From contig NC_065532.1 in assembly GCF_020184175.1 (NCBI RefSeq), positions 372,001 through 436,000 of the forward strand: DNA of 64,000 bases. The letters run 5' to 3'. Both the position numbers and the translations under genes were made by a program. The DNA comes from Aphis gossypii. Lineage: Eukaryota > Arthropoda > Insecta > Hemiptera > Aphididae. Shown here in pieces: positions 32,266 to 43,849 of this stretch (its first letter is position 1; every line of letters starts with the position of its first letter). The notes below the pieces were generated by a model, which had not been told where the DNA came from, did not search any database, and saw only the letters and a program-made list of their open reading frames with translations.

Positions 32266-32289
32266 TGGCGGATATGGTATGTTGAAGCG

Positions 32290-34062
32290 TCACTTTTTCA
32301 TTTGTTTGTCTTTGTCAGTTCTGTAACAAGTGTGTGTATGGCTATGAGTATTTTTATGCAAATACTCATGGGCCGGACTGCCATCGTCTACCATACACGT
32401 AATGTATTTGTTGATAAGTGTTACACATGCACCAAAAGTTTCTGGTTTGGCTGGGTCGAAAACAGGTGCATTGTCTAACCACAATAGCATGTGTACATGT
32501 GGACTGCCCCTATGTTGATATTTGACACGATAAAAAAAATGTTTCACACTGTGTTCTTTGAAAATAACATTTTTGGACTTGATCAATTTAAAAAGTGCTC
32601 TAAACTTATGATCAAAATAAGTAGCACAAACAACTAGGTCTTGTCGAATTAAATCTGATTTTTGTGCATAAGTTAGGACAGTATCATCAGACAACGTTTT
32701 GGAGTAACGCAGTTTATACAAAATCTTTAACAGATCAGTCCAAGTTGATTCACTAGGGCTAAATGTTAAGAATAATGTCGGTTGACCTTCTTGATGCACC
32801 ATGGCAAAAACATTTTTTCTCATCGCTGCAAGATATGAAGGTGAATTTTGTACGTTGTGTAACATTCGGTATCCTTGATCGTTATCTATAATTTTGTTTA
32901 GAACAGCTGGATTTGCTACGTCATTCGCAGTTGTGTTTCCTTTTTTGTTTTTCGTAAAACAATTTGCACATTGCTTGCAATGAGTTTTTGAACTAATACT
33001 TTGCATTTAAAAAACAAGTTAGATGAGTCCGATGCAAACCTTTGATCTACGTTCAGCAGTTCAGACCTTACTACTTTTGAGTAATTTTTTAAAGGTGATT
33101 TATTTGTACGTGGATGACCACCAAATAAATCAGGAAAAGCTTTTTCCTCTGCATGGTCATCAATAAGAATAGATAACGGTTTCATGCCTTCGCCTGGTGC
33201 AAAAGAAACAAAATCATAGTTTTCAATCATCGTGTCCATTGATCCCGGATTGATTGGTTCAATATTTGTGTCTTCATCGTCTGTTTCTTCACTTTCGTGA
33301 TCCGAGCTGTTTTCTAAACTTTTTGTTGTTTCTGACACATGCGCCAGCCAATCTTTGTCTATTACAGCATCTTTATATAGAGGTTTTTTAATCAAATCAT
33401 TCAATGCTGATACTACTAATGATGGTCTGACATTTTGATAAAGATAATGCTGTTTAAAGCACGATTTTCTTTTTAATTTTACCTTCATCATCTTAACTGC
33501 AGCTAAATTTTCGGCACGCCTTGGCAAAATAGATGTAGTCTTAGTCAGATCTATTGGAACATTGATAACGTTACCTTTAATTTTTAGCTGTCCATCACTG
33601 CGAAGACATTTGAATATTTTCATAAACGGTAATCTAAGGGAAACCATTTGCTTTTCTATTTGATTTAATTGCGTAACTGAAGACGGAACACTGTTTAACT
33701 CATAACCATTTTCTATGTACAACGGAGGAACTTTGGATTTTTTTATATGCGGAAGACAACTGGAACATATCGTCACAGTATTCTTGGCATCACTTGGAAT
33801 TGACATCCCCAATCGACTGAAGATATCAGAGTTGCATTTATTGACACTGGATGGGAAACGTAATCTATGACACGAATACTTTTTCTGATAAACCTTGAGA
33901 CCTTTTCAAAATATATTCAGATATCAAAACATCTTCCTTCTGCCTAGTTTCATTTAATTTTTGCCGTTCTCTTTTTTTATAAGATATTGAATTTGGTGTT
34001 TTCTTTTTAGTAGATACATTTTGACATAGGCTACTATCTGATGGTAATCTTCGCTTTCTCAT
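32290..34062 (-). pseudogene. Helentron Rep region: Helitron-like N-terminal domain and HUH nuclease
   Basis: Segments: 34,062-33,865 (basic, KKRERQKLNETRQKEDV), 33,812-32,916 and 33,006-32,290. The second has ICSSCLPHIKKSKVPPLYIE, QMVSLRLPFMKIFKCLRSDG, GNVINVPIDLTKTTSILPR and LFGGHPRTNK, the typical Helitron front half including a CxxC finger. The third holds GQPTLFLTFSPSESTW and the HUH box HRGSPHVHMLLWLDNAP (two His around V), then INKYITCMVDD with a candidate nucleophilic Tyr. HUH nucleases nick one strand through Tyr to start rolling-circle transposition. Frameshifts occur near 33,850 and 33,000. Confidence 0.88.
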
Positions 34063-34673
34063 GTTTCGAACATTTTGAATTTGATATGTTTTTTTTGAAA
34101 ACTGGATTTTCCATTCGTTTCAATCTGTTCTTCACACTGGCAACCTTGTTTGCATTTTTTATAAATGGATCTTGCAATCGTTTCAACATGCTCTTACGAC
34201 TGGCGGTCTGGTTGGCTTTTTTAACATCCGGATCTTGCAGTCGTTTCAACATGCTCTTACGACTGGTGATCTGGTTGGCTTTTTTAACATCCGGATCTTG
34301 CAGTCGTTTCAACATGCTCTTACGACTGGCGATCTGGTTGGCTTTTTTAACATCCGGATCTTGCAGTCGTTTCAACATGCTCTTACGATAGGCGATCTGA
34401 TGTGCTTTTTTGAAATCCGGATCTTGCAATCGTTTCAACATGCTCTTATGACTGGCGATCTGGTTTGCTTTCTTAAAACTGGGTCTTCCAATCGTTTCAA
34501 TGTACACTTCAAATTAAGTAATTTTATTTGATTTGTAACAACAATATCTTGAGATGCACGACATAGTGTTTTTCTTAATTTATCTTTTTCAAGTTCATGT
34601 ACATGAACACTTTGGTTTTCACGGGATCGTTTCTTATTTTCTTTATTTTTAAGTGCACGTTTTGATAGTCGTC
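34034..34673 (-). pseudogene. Helentron N-terminal basic region with 21-residue repeats
   Basis: Starts MGRLSKRALKNKENKKR (34,673). A one-base slip near 34,480 leads to six or seven tandem repeats of about 21 residues, consensus KKANQIASRKSMLKRLQDPD, encoded by 63-bp DNA units (34,167, 34,230, 34,293, 34,356, 34,419; a diverged one at 34,482). The repeats are strongly basic and probably helical, fitting DNA or RNA binding. The middle DNA units are almost identical, so the array expanded recently. The same MGR[LP]SKR start is present in copy 2 at 23,443. Confidence 0.75.
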
Positions 34674-35103
34674 CCATTTTGAAAAAAAAAAAAAATACAA
34701 TACGAAAACGAAAAAAAAATACAAACAGAATACTTAATTTATGATACAAAAAACTATTTCCCAAACAATGAGAATTGTAAAAAAAAAAAAAAATAAAAAA
34801 CTGAAAATTACTTATGACAACCTAAAAAAAACAAACAAGGTTAGTTCATATCAACAAAAAACGAAAAAAGTTACAGCAGAAAATTACCTTACTAAACACA
34901 GCAAAATCAAAACCTTAATTGTCACAGGATTTCTAAGGTTCTAAAAAAATAAAAATTGTTTAATTGTAATAAAAACCCATACGATAAAAACAAATAAATG
35001 TAAAAGTAACTAAAAGATTATAAATAAGACATAATAAACACCCCCCTAAACATTTAATAATACATTTTGTCGATTAACTTTATTGGTGGTGTTAGAAATA
35101 GTA
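34674..35103. other. A-rich flank upstream of the Helentron start
   Basis: Contains several A-runs (34,681, 34,710, 34,780). The Helentron 5' end should lie here. No coding sequence. Confidence 0.35.
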
Positions 35104-35111
35104 CTCTAAGC

Positions 35112-35371
35112 CAGAGGTTCCCCCCGTGGTACGCGTACCACTAGTGGTACGTGGAAAGCTCGTAGGTGGTACGCAAAGAAATTTTAACTTATTTTTTTTT
35201 TACTTTCATAAATATCCAACAATAAAAAAAAATGTTAAGAAATTAATGAATCATAAAAATATACGTTAAAAAAAATTTGACTCCTAATTTAGTTTTAGAA
35301 TTGAAGTGGTACGCGTATTGATTGAAAAAGTGTCTGGTGGTACTCGATGATAAAAAGGTTGGGAATCCCTG
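35112..35371. mobile_element. Small non-autonomous hAT element, 260 bp, target duplication CTCTAAGC
   Basis: Ends CAGAGGTTCCC and GGTTGGGAATCCCTG, flanked by CTCTAAGC at 35,104-35,111 and 35,372-35,379 (exact 8 bp). Inside, GGTGGTACGC recurs several times near both ends. No coding capacity. Confidence 0.9.
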
Positions 35372-35379
35372 CTCTAAGC

Positions 35380-36340
35380 TATAATTGAAACAAGGATTCC
35401 TTGATCTGACAATGTCGCCTAAGCTCATGGCTTTTAATAAACTTTTTTCACAGACCGTGTAACACAATATAACAGAAATTATATGTATATAGAGTGTAAC
35501 AATAATACACATGAAAAACAGAGAATTAACAGTATGCAGTAACATAACATTTCAATTAAAAATTTTAAAAGAAGAAAAAATATATCACAAGTTGGTAAGT
35601 TACATCAATCAGTTATTTCTGTTACATCCTGTATTATATAATATCATCCAATCCAATAAATAATAAATATTAACATAGTATATAATTATAGTATACACTA
35701 ACATACTGAATATTTATCTGTTCATAGTATATATATCACTATGTACATTGATTATTATTGGTTATAGTTAGAACATCTTTAAACTAATTTAGTTTTAAAA
35801 TATATTTTATATATTTTACAATGAAAATAATTGGTTGTATAATTTTTAGAACATTTAATTATTATTGATATTCATGTGTATAAAACTTCATATAAAAGTG
35901 CCATGAAATATATGGTATAGTTTGATGTACGAGTATGTATGTATCGTGATAACATAAAATTACCTTAATTCGATCCAAAGAATCTGCAACGAGGAATTTG
36001 AGCAGCAATGTATCTTATGTATCAGATCTAAATCGAAATGATGTATGTTAGCAAAATAATATAAATTAAAAATAATTAATATTAGTAGTATCACTTATTT
36101 ATATAGTCATTTTTGACTATACATTGATGTAACATAATAGGTTATGTTATTATAGCTTATGTTTGTAATAAAAATCAGTATCATATTTTAGTGCAAGGAG
36201 TAATTGTATTAAATTAACTTAATTATTATAAGTCAAATACTGTCAATGTGTTTAACCCTTAATTTTAACCATAGACCTAAGTTTTCATAAAAATTGAATT
36301 AATTTCTATAAGTCGTGATATATAATATATATATATATAG
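35380..36340. other. AT-rich intergenic stretch, nothing recognised
   Basis: Looked at on both strands. Only short chance frames and a TA microsatellite at about 36,320-36,340. Confidence 0.4.
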
Positions 36341-38336
36341 TGATCCACGCGGCACTTATGTAGGTACAGCAGAGCGGTACCCACTTGCCAGCTTTTTTTT
36401 TTTTGAAATATCGATAAAATACATTTGACCTCCAAAAAAATCTTGAAAATGTAATAGAAGGTTTCTTATGTCGTTATTATCGCAGTTAAAAAAAAAAAAA
36501 ATGTTATTTGTAAACGCTTTAAGTTTAAATTTTTAAGGAATTGTAAAAATCGGTAAAATTTGAAAGTAATATTGTAGTTTAAAATCCAGTTTTATTATTT
36601 TATACCTAAACTTAAAAAATACAAAACAAGGTTATCCTTAAGTTTTTCTTCAAATAACTAAAAAAAAAACTCAAGTGTCAGATTCGGAAAATTTTTTATA
36701 AACGTCTGAAATTAAAATGTTTACAAAATTGCGTAAAATAACAATTTATCAAAAAACGATTATTACAAGTTTTGCTTACAATAATTATGAAAAAAAATCT
36801 AGTGTAAGTCAAAACATTTTTATGAGTGTTTAATGTTTATTTTCATGATATCAAAAATGCATGTGAATATAACGTTTCTAGGAATATTTTTGTTATTTTT
36901 TTTCTACATAATTTAATTTTCGAAATATTTCGCTTATTTTTAAGCTATTTATAGACATTTTATATTCCATTTTTAGATTCTGAACGAAGTGATGAATGTA
37001 TTGATTTTACAATGATGTGTGTTTTTTTTTGTGTCTGTGTACAGCATAACTAGTCGAAATAATGCTCCAATTTCAAACTATGGGGGTGGTTTCCGATGTA
37101 AAAGTGAATATCCTTGGTGCATTATAGAGGTAAAAAGTTAACATTTTCCAACAGTTTTCAAAAAAATCGAGAAAAACAAAAAAAAAATGACTGAAAAACG
37201 GCAATTTTTACGCAAAACCAGTTTTCGACCAAATCGATTTTTTTTATTGTTGTAATTCAAAAACTAATCACTGAAAATACTTGAAATTTTTACCAAATGT
37301 TAATGTCAGTAGTATCTGTATATAGTTAAATTTTCAAAAAATTTTGACTTTTTTTGAGTTATTTATAGATCACTGAAATTTTCGTTTTCTCTTTTTTTTA
37401 AGTGTCGATAAAAAATTTGGATGACCAAAAAGTTTTGAAAATTTAATACAAGGTTCCTTATGAGTTGTTTTTAATGTAGCTAAAAAAAATTAAAAATCGT
37501 TTGTCACAATTTTTTTTTATAAGCGTTTATAGTTCAAATTTTTACGAAATCTGTCGAAAACGCGAAATTTGAGTAATTTTGAAGTTGAAAAATCATAAAA
37601 TTTTTTTCTTTTATAACTAAATTTTGAAAATTTGGTACAAGGTTCTCCATAAATTTTTCTTCAAATATCTGTAAAAAAAACTCTACCGGATCAGACAAAA
37701 AATTTTTATGAGTGTTTGAAATTTAAATTTTTACAAAACCGCGCTAATAACGGTTTAGCCTCAAACGATTTTTGATATTTGTTATAATTCAAAAAGTATA
37801 AGTCGTAGATACTTGAAAATTTTACCAGTTATTTAGATTGGCATTTTATTTACTTGATTTAATTTTCAAATATTTTGAGTTTTTTTGAGCTATTTATAGA
37901 CAACTGAAATTTTTAATTTTTCTGAAAAATTTTTTTGTAGGGTCGATAAAATTGTTTTGGCACTATCAAAATACTTGAAAATTTTATACAAAGTTCCTCA
38001 TATGTTATTCTTATAGTGATTAAAAAATTATAAGAATACATGGGCACAATTTTTTTTATTAGCATTTGAAGTTCAAATATGACAACAATTCGTCAAAACC
38101 ATGAATATTTGCAAATTATTTTGTAGGTATATTTCATAAAAATTTTTGTATAAGTAGCTAAGAGTTGAAAATTTAATACAGGTTTTCATAAGTTAACTTA
38201 CAATATTATAAAAGAACTTAAATTTTGTTGTATTCAGGCCATTAAAACATAAACCACCTTTTTCACCAACCACTAGAAATTATATCCTAGGCTGACAAAT
38301 CATCTTCGTTCAGAATCGTTTTTCGTATACAATGAT
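36341..38336 (+). repeat. Aphid-type dispersed repeat with internal 0.5-kb tandem units, copy 1
   Basis: Starts TGATCCACGCGGCAC then TACAGCAGAGCGGTAC, ends TTCGTTCAGAATCGTTTTTC plus GTATACAATG. The inner part consists of three or four diverged units of about 0.5 kb (from about 36,400, 37,390, 37,920) sharing TATTTATAGA, GATAAAATT and ACAAGGTTC motifs. A shortened copy (38,381-38,562) follows directly with the same two ends. Reversed copy at 43,850-45,693 and a terminal fragment at about 62,015-62,060. Short frames such as a 'MTEKRxFLRKTSFRPN' peptide recur in such repeats and are not genes. Confidence 0.75.
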
Positions 38337-38380
38337 AACTATCATGGATTCAAATTTAACACTCCTATAATATTATAATG

Positions 38381-38562
38381 ATCCATACGGCACCTAATGT
38401 ACAGCAGAGCGGTACTCAATTGCCCGCTTTTTTTTATTGTTTGAAACTGGAAATTTTATTAAGTCGTCATAACTCCATATTATTAAGGGAAACTTATTAA
38501 CACTTTACTAACAAATAATATATATAGGCTCACACATCGTCTCTGTTCAAAACCTAAAACGT
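38381..38562 (+). repeat. Short, internally deleted copy of the same repeat
   Basis: Starts TGATCCATACGGCACCTA, then TACAGCAGAGCGGTAC, and ends GGCTCACACATCGTCTCTG. These are the same ends as the 2-kb copy just upstream, with almost all of the middle missing. Confidence 0.65.
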
Positions 38563-39451
38563 ATAATGAACGCATAACTATATGAAAGTAAAAGTGTATA
38601 ACATAAAAGTAAATCAATAAATACAATTCAGGAACAAATCAAAATTGCAAATTGATATAGTTGAGTAATAAATAATAAAATATAAATTAAAATAATTATT
38701 AATTACAAGCGTTAATACCTGGGTGCTATTAACATTATATAAACTTTAGGTATTATACTCACCAGAATCACGATGTAATTTGATAGGTATAGACAAAACT
38801 GGATGATGAGACACGAGTACCTGCCACATAAACAGCATAAAACAGCCTGAATCGAAATCAAAAATAAAATATGTACTTGACGAAATACTGCCGATCACTA
38901 TATATGTAGGAAGATAATATATATATAAAACCCATTATTCGGTATTCGGTATCATTTCTTTGCACGTCTCCGCAATTCCTTAAGATAACTATTGCGATTT
39001 CAAAAGTACGAAAAACTTGTTATTTAATGACGACCAGTATTATATGGCGATAGACGGTAATAAATTATATGATAATCTCGATGATAATGTTGTATTAGGT
39101 ACAAATTTGACAAGTGACCTAGTTATATAGATTAATTGAGGGACAAACTACACATTTATTTAAGTACACACGTAATATAACGAAAATTATTAATATTGGA
39201 AGTGGTGGTTTGGTCAGCGGCATTATAAGCTCAATCTCATTTTCGTCACGAAGCTCGACAGAACTAAATAAAAAGTAAGTAAAATATTCACTTTTTTTTT
39301 TTTTTTTACACCTGGCTACGTATTACTATTAGAATTTCTTTAAATTCTACATGTATTATACGAATATTAAAATTTTATTATTATTAATTAACTATGGCCA
39401 TTATTGGCGGTAAGGGTGGGAAGTATATGGTTGAAACAATAGGGTTAAAGT
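38563..39451. other. AT-rich stretch without recognised gene
   Basis: A 28-codon frame at 39,044-39,130 (MAIDGNKLYDNLDD start) follows a GC-richer segment and could be a first exon, but nothing supports it further. Confidence 0.3.
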
Positions 39452-40005
39452 AAAAGCTGGGCACTAACTAGTTAGTTTTAATTCATATTAACTTTATAAC
39501 TTAACTAGTTTATTTAATGTGTAAAATAGTCTAATCTAGCTCGTTAGAAAATAAAGTAACTACCTAGTTATTATTATAATTGTATTATATTATGTATTAT
39601 TATTTAAATTAATATTTTAAGCTGTTCACCTTTCATGTTCTAATAACCAATAAATGATATACCAATTAATTTTCAAGAAATTGAAATTATTACTTACTTA
39701 ATTAGAACATTTTGACCAAACTACTAGGTATTTATTTCAATTTTTCAGTTTAAATCAATAATTGAAGTTAGATAACTTATTATTTACAATTTAACAAAAC
39801 AAAAAGTTTTTAATCTATAAAAAACTAACTTCTAACTTATACTCTAACTTTAGTTACTATTTTCACCAAACTAACTTCTAACTAAGTTAGAAATTTTGAC
39901 AGTTTCAGAAACTAACTTATATTCTAACTTAATTAATTTTTTTATTAAAGTAACTTAAATTCAACTAGTTGAAAAAAATTACTAACTTGCCCAGCTTTGG
40001 TTTAA
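39452..40005. mobile_element. MITE-like element with AAAGCTGGGCA inverted ends
   Basis: Left end AAAGCTGGGCACTAACTAGTT, right end reads in reverse AAAGCTGGGCAAGTTAGT. The interior is full of TAACT and AACTAGTT motifs on both strands. About 550 bp and no coding sequence. No clear target duplication, so the class is open. Confidence 0.65.
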
Positions 40006-40023
40006 TTTAAACACGTGTGGGTA

Positions 40024-40153
40024 TTTGTGCCATGGCTTTGTCGCTAAAATTCCTGAATGATCACCCATCCGGGAACTAGCGACGTCGGGTGGTGCTTAAC
40101 CGCGGTATCTGTTCGGTGACGGAGGCCAACCACTATGCCCACCGTGGCACAAA
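40024..40153 (-). repeat. 5S rRNA-like short element with inverted ends
   Basis: 130 bp bounded by TTTGTGCCA (40,024-40,032) and TGGCACAAA (40,145-40,153). On the minus strand the inner part resembles 5S rRNA around the internal promoter: sequence pairs such as CACCCATCC and GACGTCGGGTGGTGCTTAA match the reverse complement of the conserved 5S core (GGATGGGTG, TTAAGCA.CGTCGGG). It is GC-rich in AT-rich surroundings. I interpret it as a 5S-derived SINE-like or satellite-like repeat rather than a working 5S gene. Confidence 0.55.
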
Positions 40154-40629
40154 ACGTTTTATAAATGCTAAATGGGTAACACACATACATTTAATATTAA
40201 CAGAAAAAAATTCTTAATGTAACCCTTAAGAATACAATTTGTAAATAATATTTAAATAGGTAGCCAATCAACATAGAAAAACATAAGTGCTTTTTAAAAG
40301 TCAACAACTCTTTTTGCTTGAAACCTGTAACCATATTTAAATATAATAAGTGAAAAATATCTGGTGACATTGCCATCAGAGAAAAAGCCCAGTACCAACT
40401 GATGAACTAAATAATACTTTTTTTATTATACTAGTGTACCTACATATTTTATTGACTAATCCAAATAAACTATTTAAAACTAATTGTTTCTCCGGAAATT
40501 TTATTTGCCTACAGCATCGGCTTTTTATTCCGAATAAGAATTTTTACAAATAACCACCATTATAATATTTAAATTTACATTATTAATTCTGTAATTTTAC
40601 AATAAACACTGTTATTTAAATTTGTCTAG
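40154..40629. other. Spacer, nothing recognised
   Basis: AT-rich; no coding frame or terminal repeats found. Confidence 0.4.
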
Positions 40630-42606
40630 ATGGCATATACAATTGTCCATAATAACTACTATGGGATGGAGCCCCCCAAAACTACGCCAGAGAGTAAGCA
40701 AGCCCAAAATTTAATTATTTTTTATAAATTGTGTTTTAATTTCAATTTGTTTTTTTTTTAGAAACTGTTGTTGCAAATGCCTTTAAAAAAAAAAAAAATT
40801 ACAAACCAAGTATGTATAAGTGTACTAATATAGTGTTAAAATTAATGAATTTCTCTAATAAAATTGATTTAAATTATTTTAAAGAATGCCATGTTTGCAA
40901 AAAAAAAACACAGAGGGCCCTGTAAGGCCACAACACAACCAAAAAAAAAAAAAAGAAAAGTAAGTATATTTGGACAAATGTATTTTAATGATTAAATGAT
41001 TATTATACTTAAAGAATAATGGCAATGTATATTATTTTTTAACTAGAATGCCAAGTTTGCTGTAAGTGGCATTTTGGTGTTTGCTGGTGGCAGGATGCAA
41101 AACATGTGACTGGTGATTTGAGGGACGTTCTTAACGAACAAAGACATAAAGTAAGTTTTCAGTACTTACCTATGTATATTATTTGCAATTACACATATAA
41201 CAAGGTGGTTTTATATTTTCTATAACCATCTAGTAATCAAACCTAAAAAAAAAAATTTAAATATATAACATTCAAATAACAGTATTTTAAATTTTCAAAT
41301 ATGAGTATTAGTGGTTGTCATTTTATGAGCTTATATCCTATTGTTTAAACAACAAGCAATTAGGTACCAATATTTAAAAAATAATAATAACAAATGTATC
41401 AGTATAAAGGTTAACACATTTATTTTCTTACCGAATTGGAACTAAATCATTTGAACTCATATTATTTAATTTCTGCTTTTTAGAGTTAGAACAATTAAAA
41501 TTAAAAACAATTTCTATTTGAATCAGCAATCCCTAATGCATTTAGACTTTAGTCATAACGATTTAACAGGATACCTAAGTTATTATTTATTTACATGAAA
41601 TATTAATAAATGATAGGTATAATATTTTACAAAAGAACAAAATAACTAATTAGTAAGTTTAGGTTTTAACAGTGTCGGTTTTGCCCACCCAGCTACCCGG
41701 CGATTACTGGGGGCCACTGAACGTTTAATATTAGGGGCCCATATCTAAATGGAAAAGAATATTAAGTTAACTCGCGACTCGGATTAGGTTAGGTTACTCG
41801 GATTCCCATCGAATCAGTTTGTAAACATTGAACCATTGATTATAAATACTAGTATTTAATATTATTAAAATGTATTAAAAGTATATTTTTTAAATTGTAT
41901 ATTTTATTTAATTATTTAATGATAAAGAATTGTAAATTCATATTAAATGTACACGGAAATGCAATTATTACCTTTATTTTATATGATTATAAATATTATA
42001 AATGTAAGAAACCTTTTTTGTTTTTTATAAGAGAGCCCTTGTAAATTACTACCGGGGTTGTGGCTTATAAAGGTTATAATGTTATAGGTGTCTGCATAGA
42101 ACAATAGTATCTGTAGAATATTTATAACCTTATTAATGAAACAATCATTTTTTTTTTTAATTTAAACCCCAAACCAGTACATAGCCAAAATAAATAGGTC
42201 ACTGTCAGCATTGATATTTATTTAAACATATGATAGTTGATAAATTTAATAAATGTGGTATTGGGAGAGACTTTTTTGGGGGGTTTACATTCTAATTAAA
42301 TCATCATAACTTTTTATCAACTACCTACAATTTAAAAGATACTAATATAATAAGATATATAAAAGATAGTTTATATTAGAAATGTAGGTACTTCAAATTT
42401 GCAGAAGCCTTGCATAAAAAGCTAAAAGTGTACAAAACTCTTTTTGTTATCATAGTCAATTAGTAGGTATTATGTTTATTATGTTAAAACGATTGTATAT
42501 TGCTTTTAATTACAATGAATGCAAATACTATTAAATTATGTTATAGGCAGATACTCCTAGTCCAATCACCAGTCTCATGGATGCAATGGAGATAAACCCG
42601 GGACCG
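40630..42606 (+). CDS. Candidate multi-exon gene with Cys/His microexons, unknown function
   Basis: Exons by GT..AG: 40,630-40,693 (ATG; MAYTIVHNNYYGMEPPKTTP), 40,762-40,809 (KTVVANAFKKKKNYKP), 40,885-40,959, 41,047-41,150 and 42,547-42,606. Phases agree at every junction (64, 48, 75, 104 and 60 bases). Exons 3 and 4 encode related Cys/His modules: CHVC..KHRGPC and CQVCCKWHFGVCWWQDAKHV, a C-x2-C-x4-H-x3-C pattern. Exon 3 needs a one-base change in an A10 run to stay open, with a compensating one in a later A14 run. Exon 5 ends MDAMEINPGP at a GTAAGG donor, so the gene continues further. No family recognised; the Cys pattern suggests a small zinc-binding fold. Confidence 0.4.
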
Positions 42607-42936
42607 GTAAGGACCATAATATCACCTATGGTCATGAATTTAAAAAAAAAAATGTATGAAAAAATACATAGGTAATAAAGAAAAATTTTAAAAAAAAAAA
42701 ACCTGTAAATGTTATTCATTTTAGTTTTTAAAATACATATTACTAGGTTTATAAAAAAAAATTCTAAAACATATGCCAAATTTTACTATACCTGGTTAGG
42801 TTAGGATTGAGTTTTACTGTTTGTAGCAGGCACATAATATATTTTGGCCCAAATATCACACTATCACAGTATGATTAATATCTACTGCATAATAGGTACA
42901 TATGTACATAGTACATTAATGCAGCTTCGATTAACG

Positions 42937-43254
42937 TCAGGGTTGTAGGACCTGAAAATGTAGGTGCATTTTGTTAAGTAACTCAATGTATACCACCATA
43001 TCAAGAAAATACTCACCGAAAACACTACAAGTGTTAGTAATTAATTGAATGGTTGTATTGCAATGTCTAAATTTACATCGAGCCAACGCAGAGTCGCCCA
43101 TAATCACAACAGTTTGCGTTGGATATTCATTAGAGATGTTTTGTAAGGTGTTGGTCCAAATGTTTTTCATTTCGAAGACACAACTTAAGTTGAGTTCAAA
43201 TGTCGTGTCACGTATTTTATATTTGATACACGGGTAATAAAATATTGGTAACAT
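42937..43254 (-). CDS. Uncertain 105-codon ORF
   Basis: ATG 43,254 reads MLPIFYYPCIKYKIRDTTFE and later YPTQTVVIMGDSALARCKF. Composition is protein-like in the middle and there is no frameshift, but no family is recognised and the ends may be intron sequence. It could be one exon of a gene opposite to the microexon gene. Confidence 0.3.
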   Translation of the reverse strand: MLPIFYYPCIKYKIRDTTFELNLSCVFEMKNIWTNTLQNISNEYPTQTVVIMGDSALARCKFRHCNTTIQLITNTCSVFGEYFLDMVVYIELLNKMHLHFQVLQP

Positions 43255-43849
43255 GTCACCTACAAGTTGAATTTATTTAACTCTCCACAACATGGTATAA
43301 TATGGACCCAGATTAACAATTTCAAAAAAACTTACATCAATCGCATGACTGACCAATATTTTATTCTCAAACATAAATTATTATTAAGCAACTACCTACG
43401 TTGATAAATTAAACCAATCACTTGGTTATTTAGTATTCTAACTAACAATTTAAACAATATTATGTAATAAAAACAACTGCGGCGTAATTAATTAAAAAAA
43501 AAATAGAAGTTCAACTCACGAGGAATTAGAAAACAATAATTACAGTTCCCCATTCGGTAAATAAAATATTATATAGTATGCAAGAAATGTGTTAACCTAA
43601 CCTAACTTTTAACGTAAGTATAATTGATAGTTGATAACATAGAAAAGAATAGTGAATAGTTACAATAGAAACATTCCTCCATATAATTATACAATATAAT
43701 ATTTTGGAATTAACGATTGCCAGCATAAACAAACTTGCTTGTTCCCTCGTTATCACTGCCCACTATCAGACATACTCACATGGTTCCGGAGGGAAATTAA
43801 AGCGGCAATTCAAATATTCAAGATTCTAACTATACTCGCGGATTTTTAG
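43255..43849. other. Spacer, nothing recognised
   Basis: AT-rich sequence with a slightly GC-richer part at 43,735-43,805. No coding frame. Confidence 0.4.

Larger units (their letters stand above)
27578..34673 (-). mobile_element. Helentron (rolling-circle transposon), main copy: REP-HEL-EN-USP
   Basis: On the minus strand a set of frames can be followed from ATG 34,673 to the stop near 27,581. They encode a basic N-terminus with repeats, Helitron-like domain, Rep/HUH nuclease, PIF1 helicase, AP-like endonuclease and USP protease. Rep plus helicase defines Helitrons; the endonuclease at the C-terminal end of the helicase marks the Helentron group. Frames break about ten times, mostly by single bases, some at A/T-runs. 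A second copy (11,323-11,775 and 22,235-23,443) shows this is a repeated element. Termini were not determined. Confidence 0.9.

Noticed and set aside
34167..34500. CRISPR-like array
   Set aside because: Regular 63-bp spacing but no unique spacers; it is an in-frame protein repeat in an animal genome.
34041..34531. Two plus-strand frames made of 'QHALTTGDLVGFFNIRILQSF' type repeats
   Set aside because: Antisense images of the 63-bp Helentron repeat; the minus strand frame continues the Helentron protein.
42576..42606. 2A-like ribosome-skipping peptide (MEINPGP)
   Set aside because: The required D-[VI]-E before x-NPGP is not present (D-A-M-E), and it stands at an exon end; kept only as a remark.
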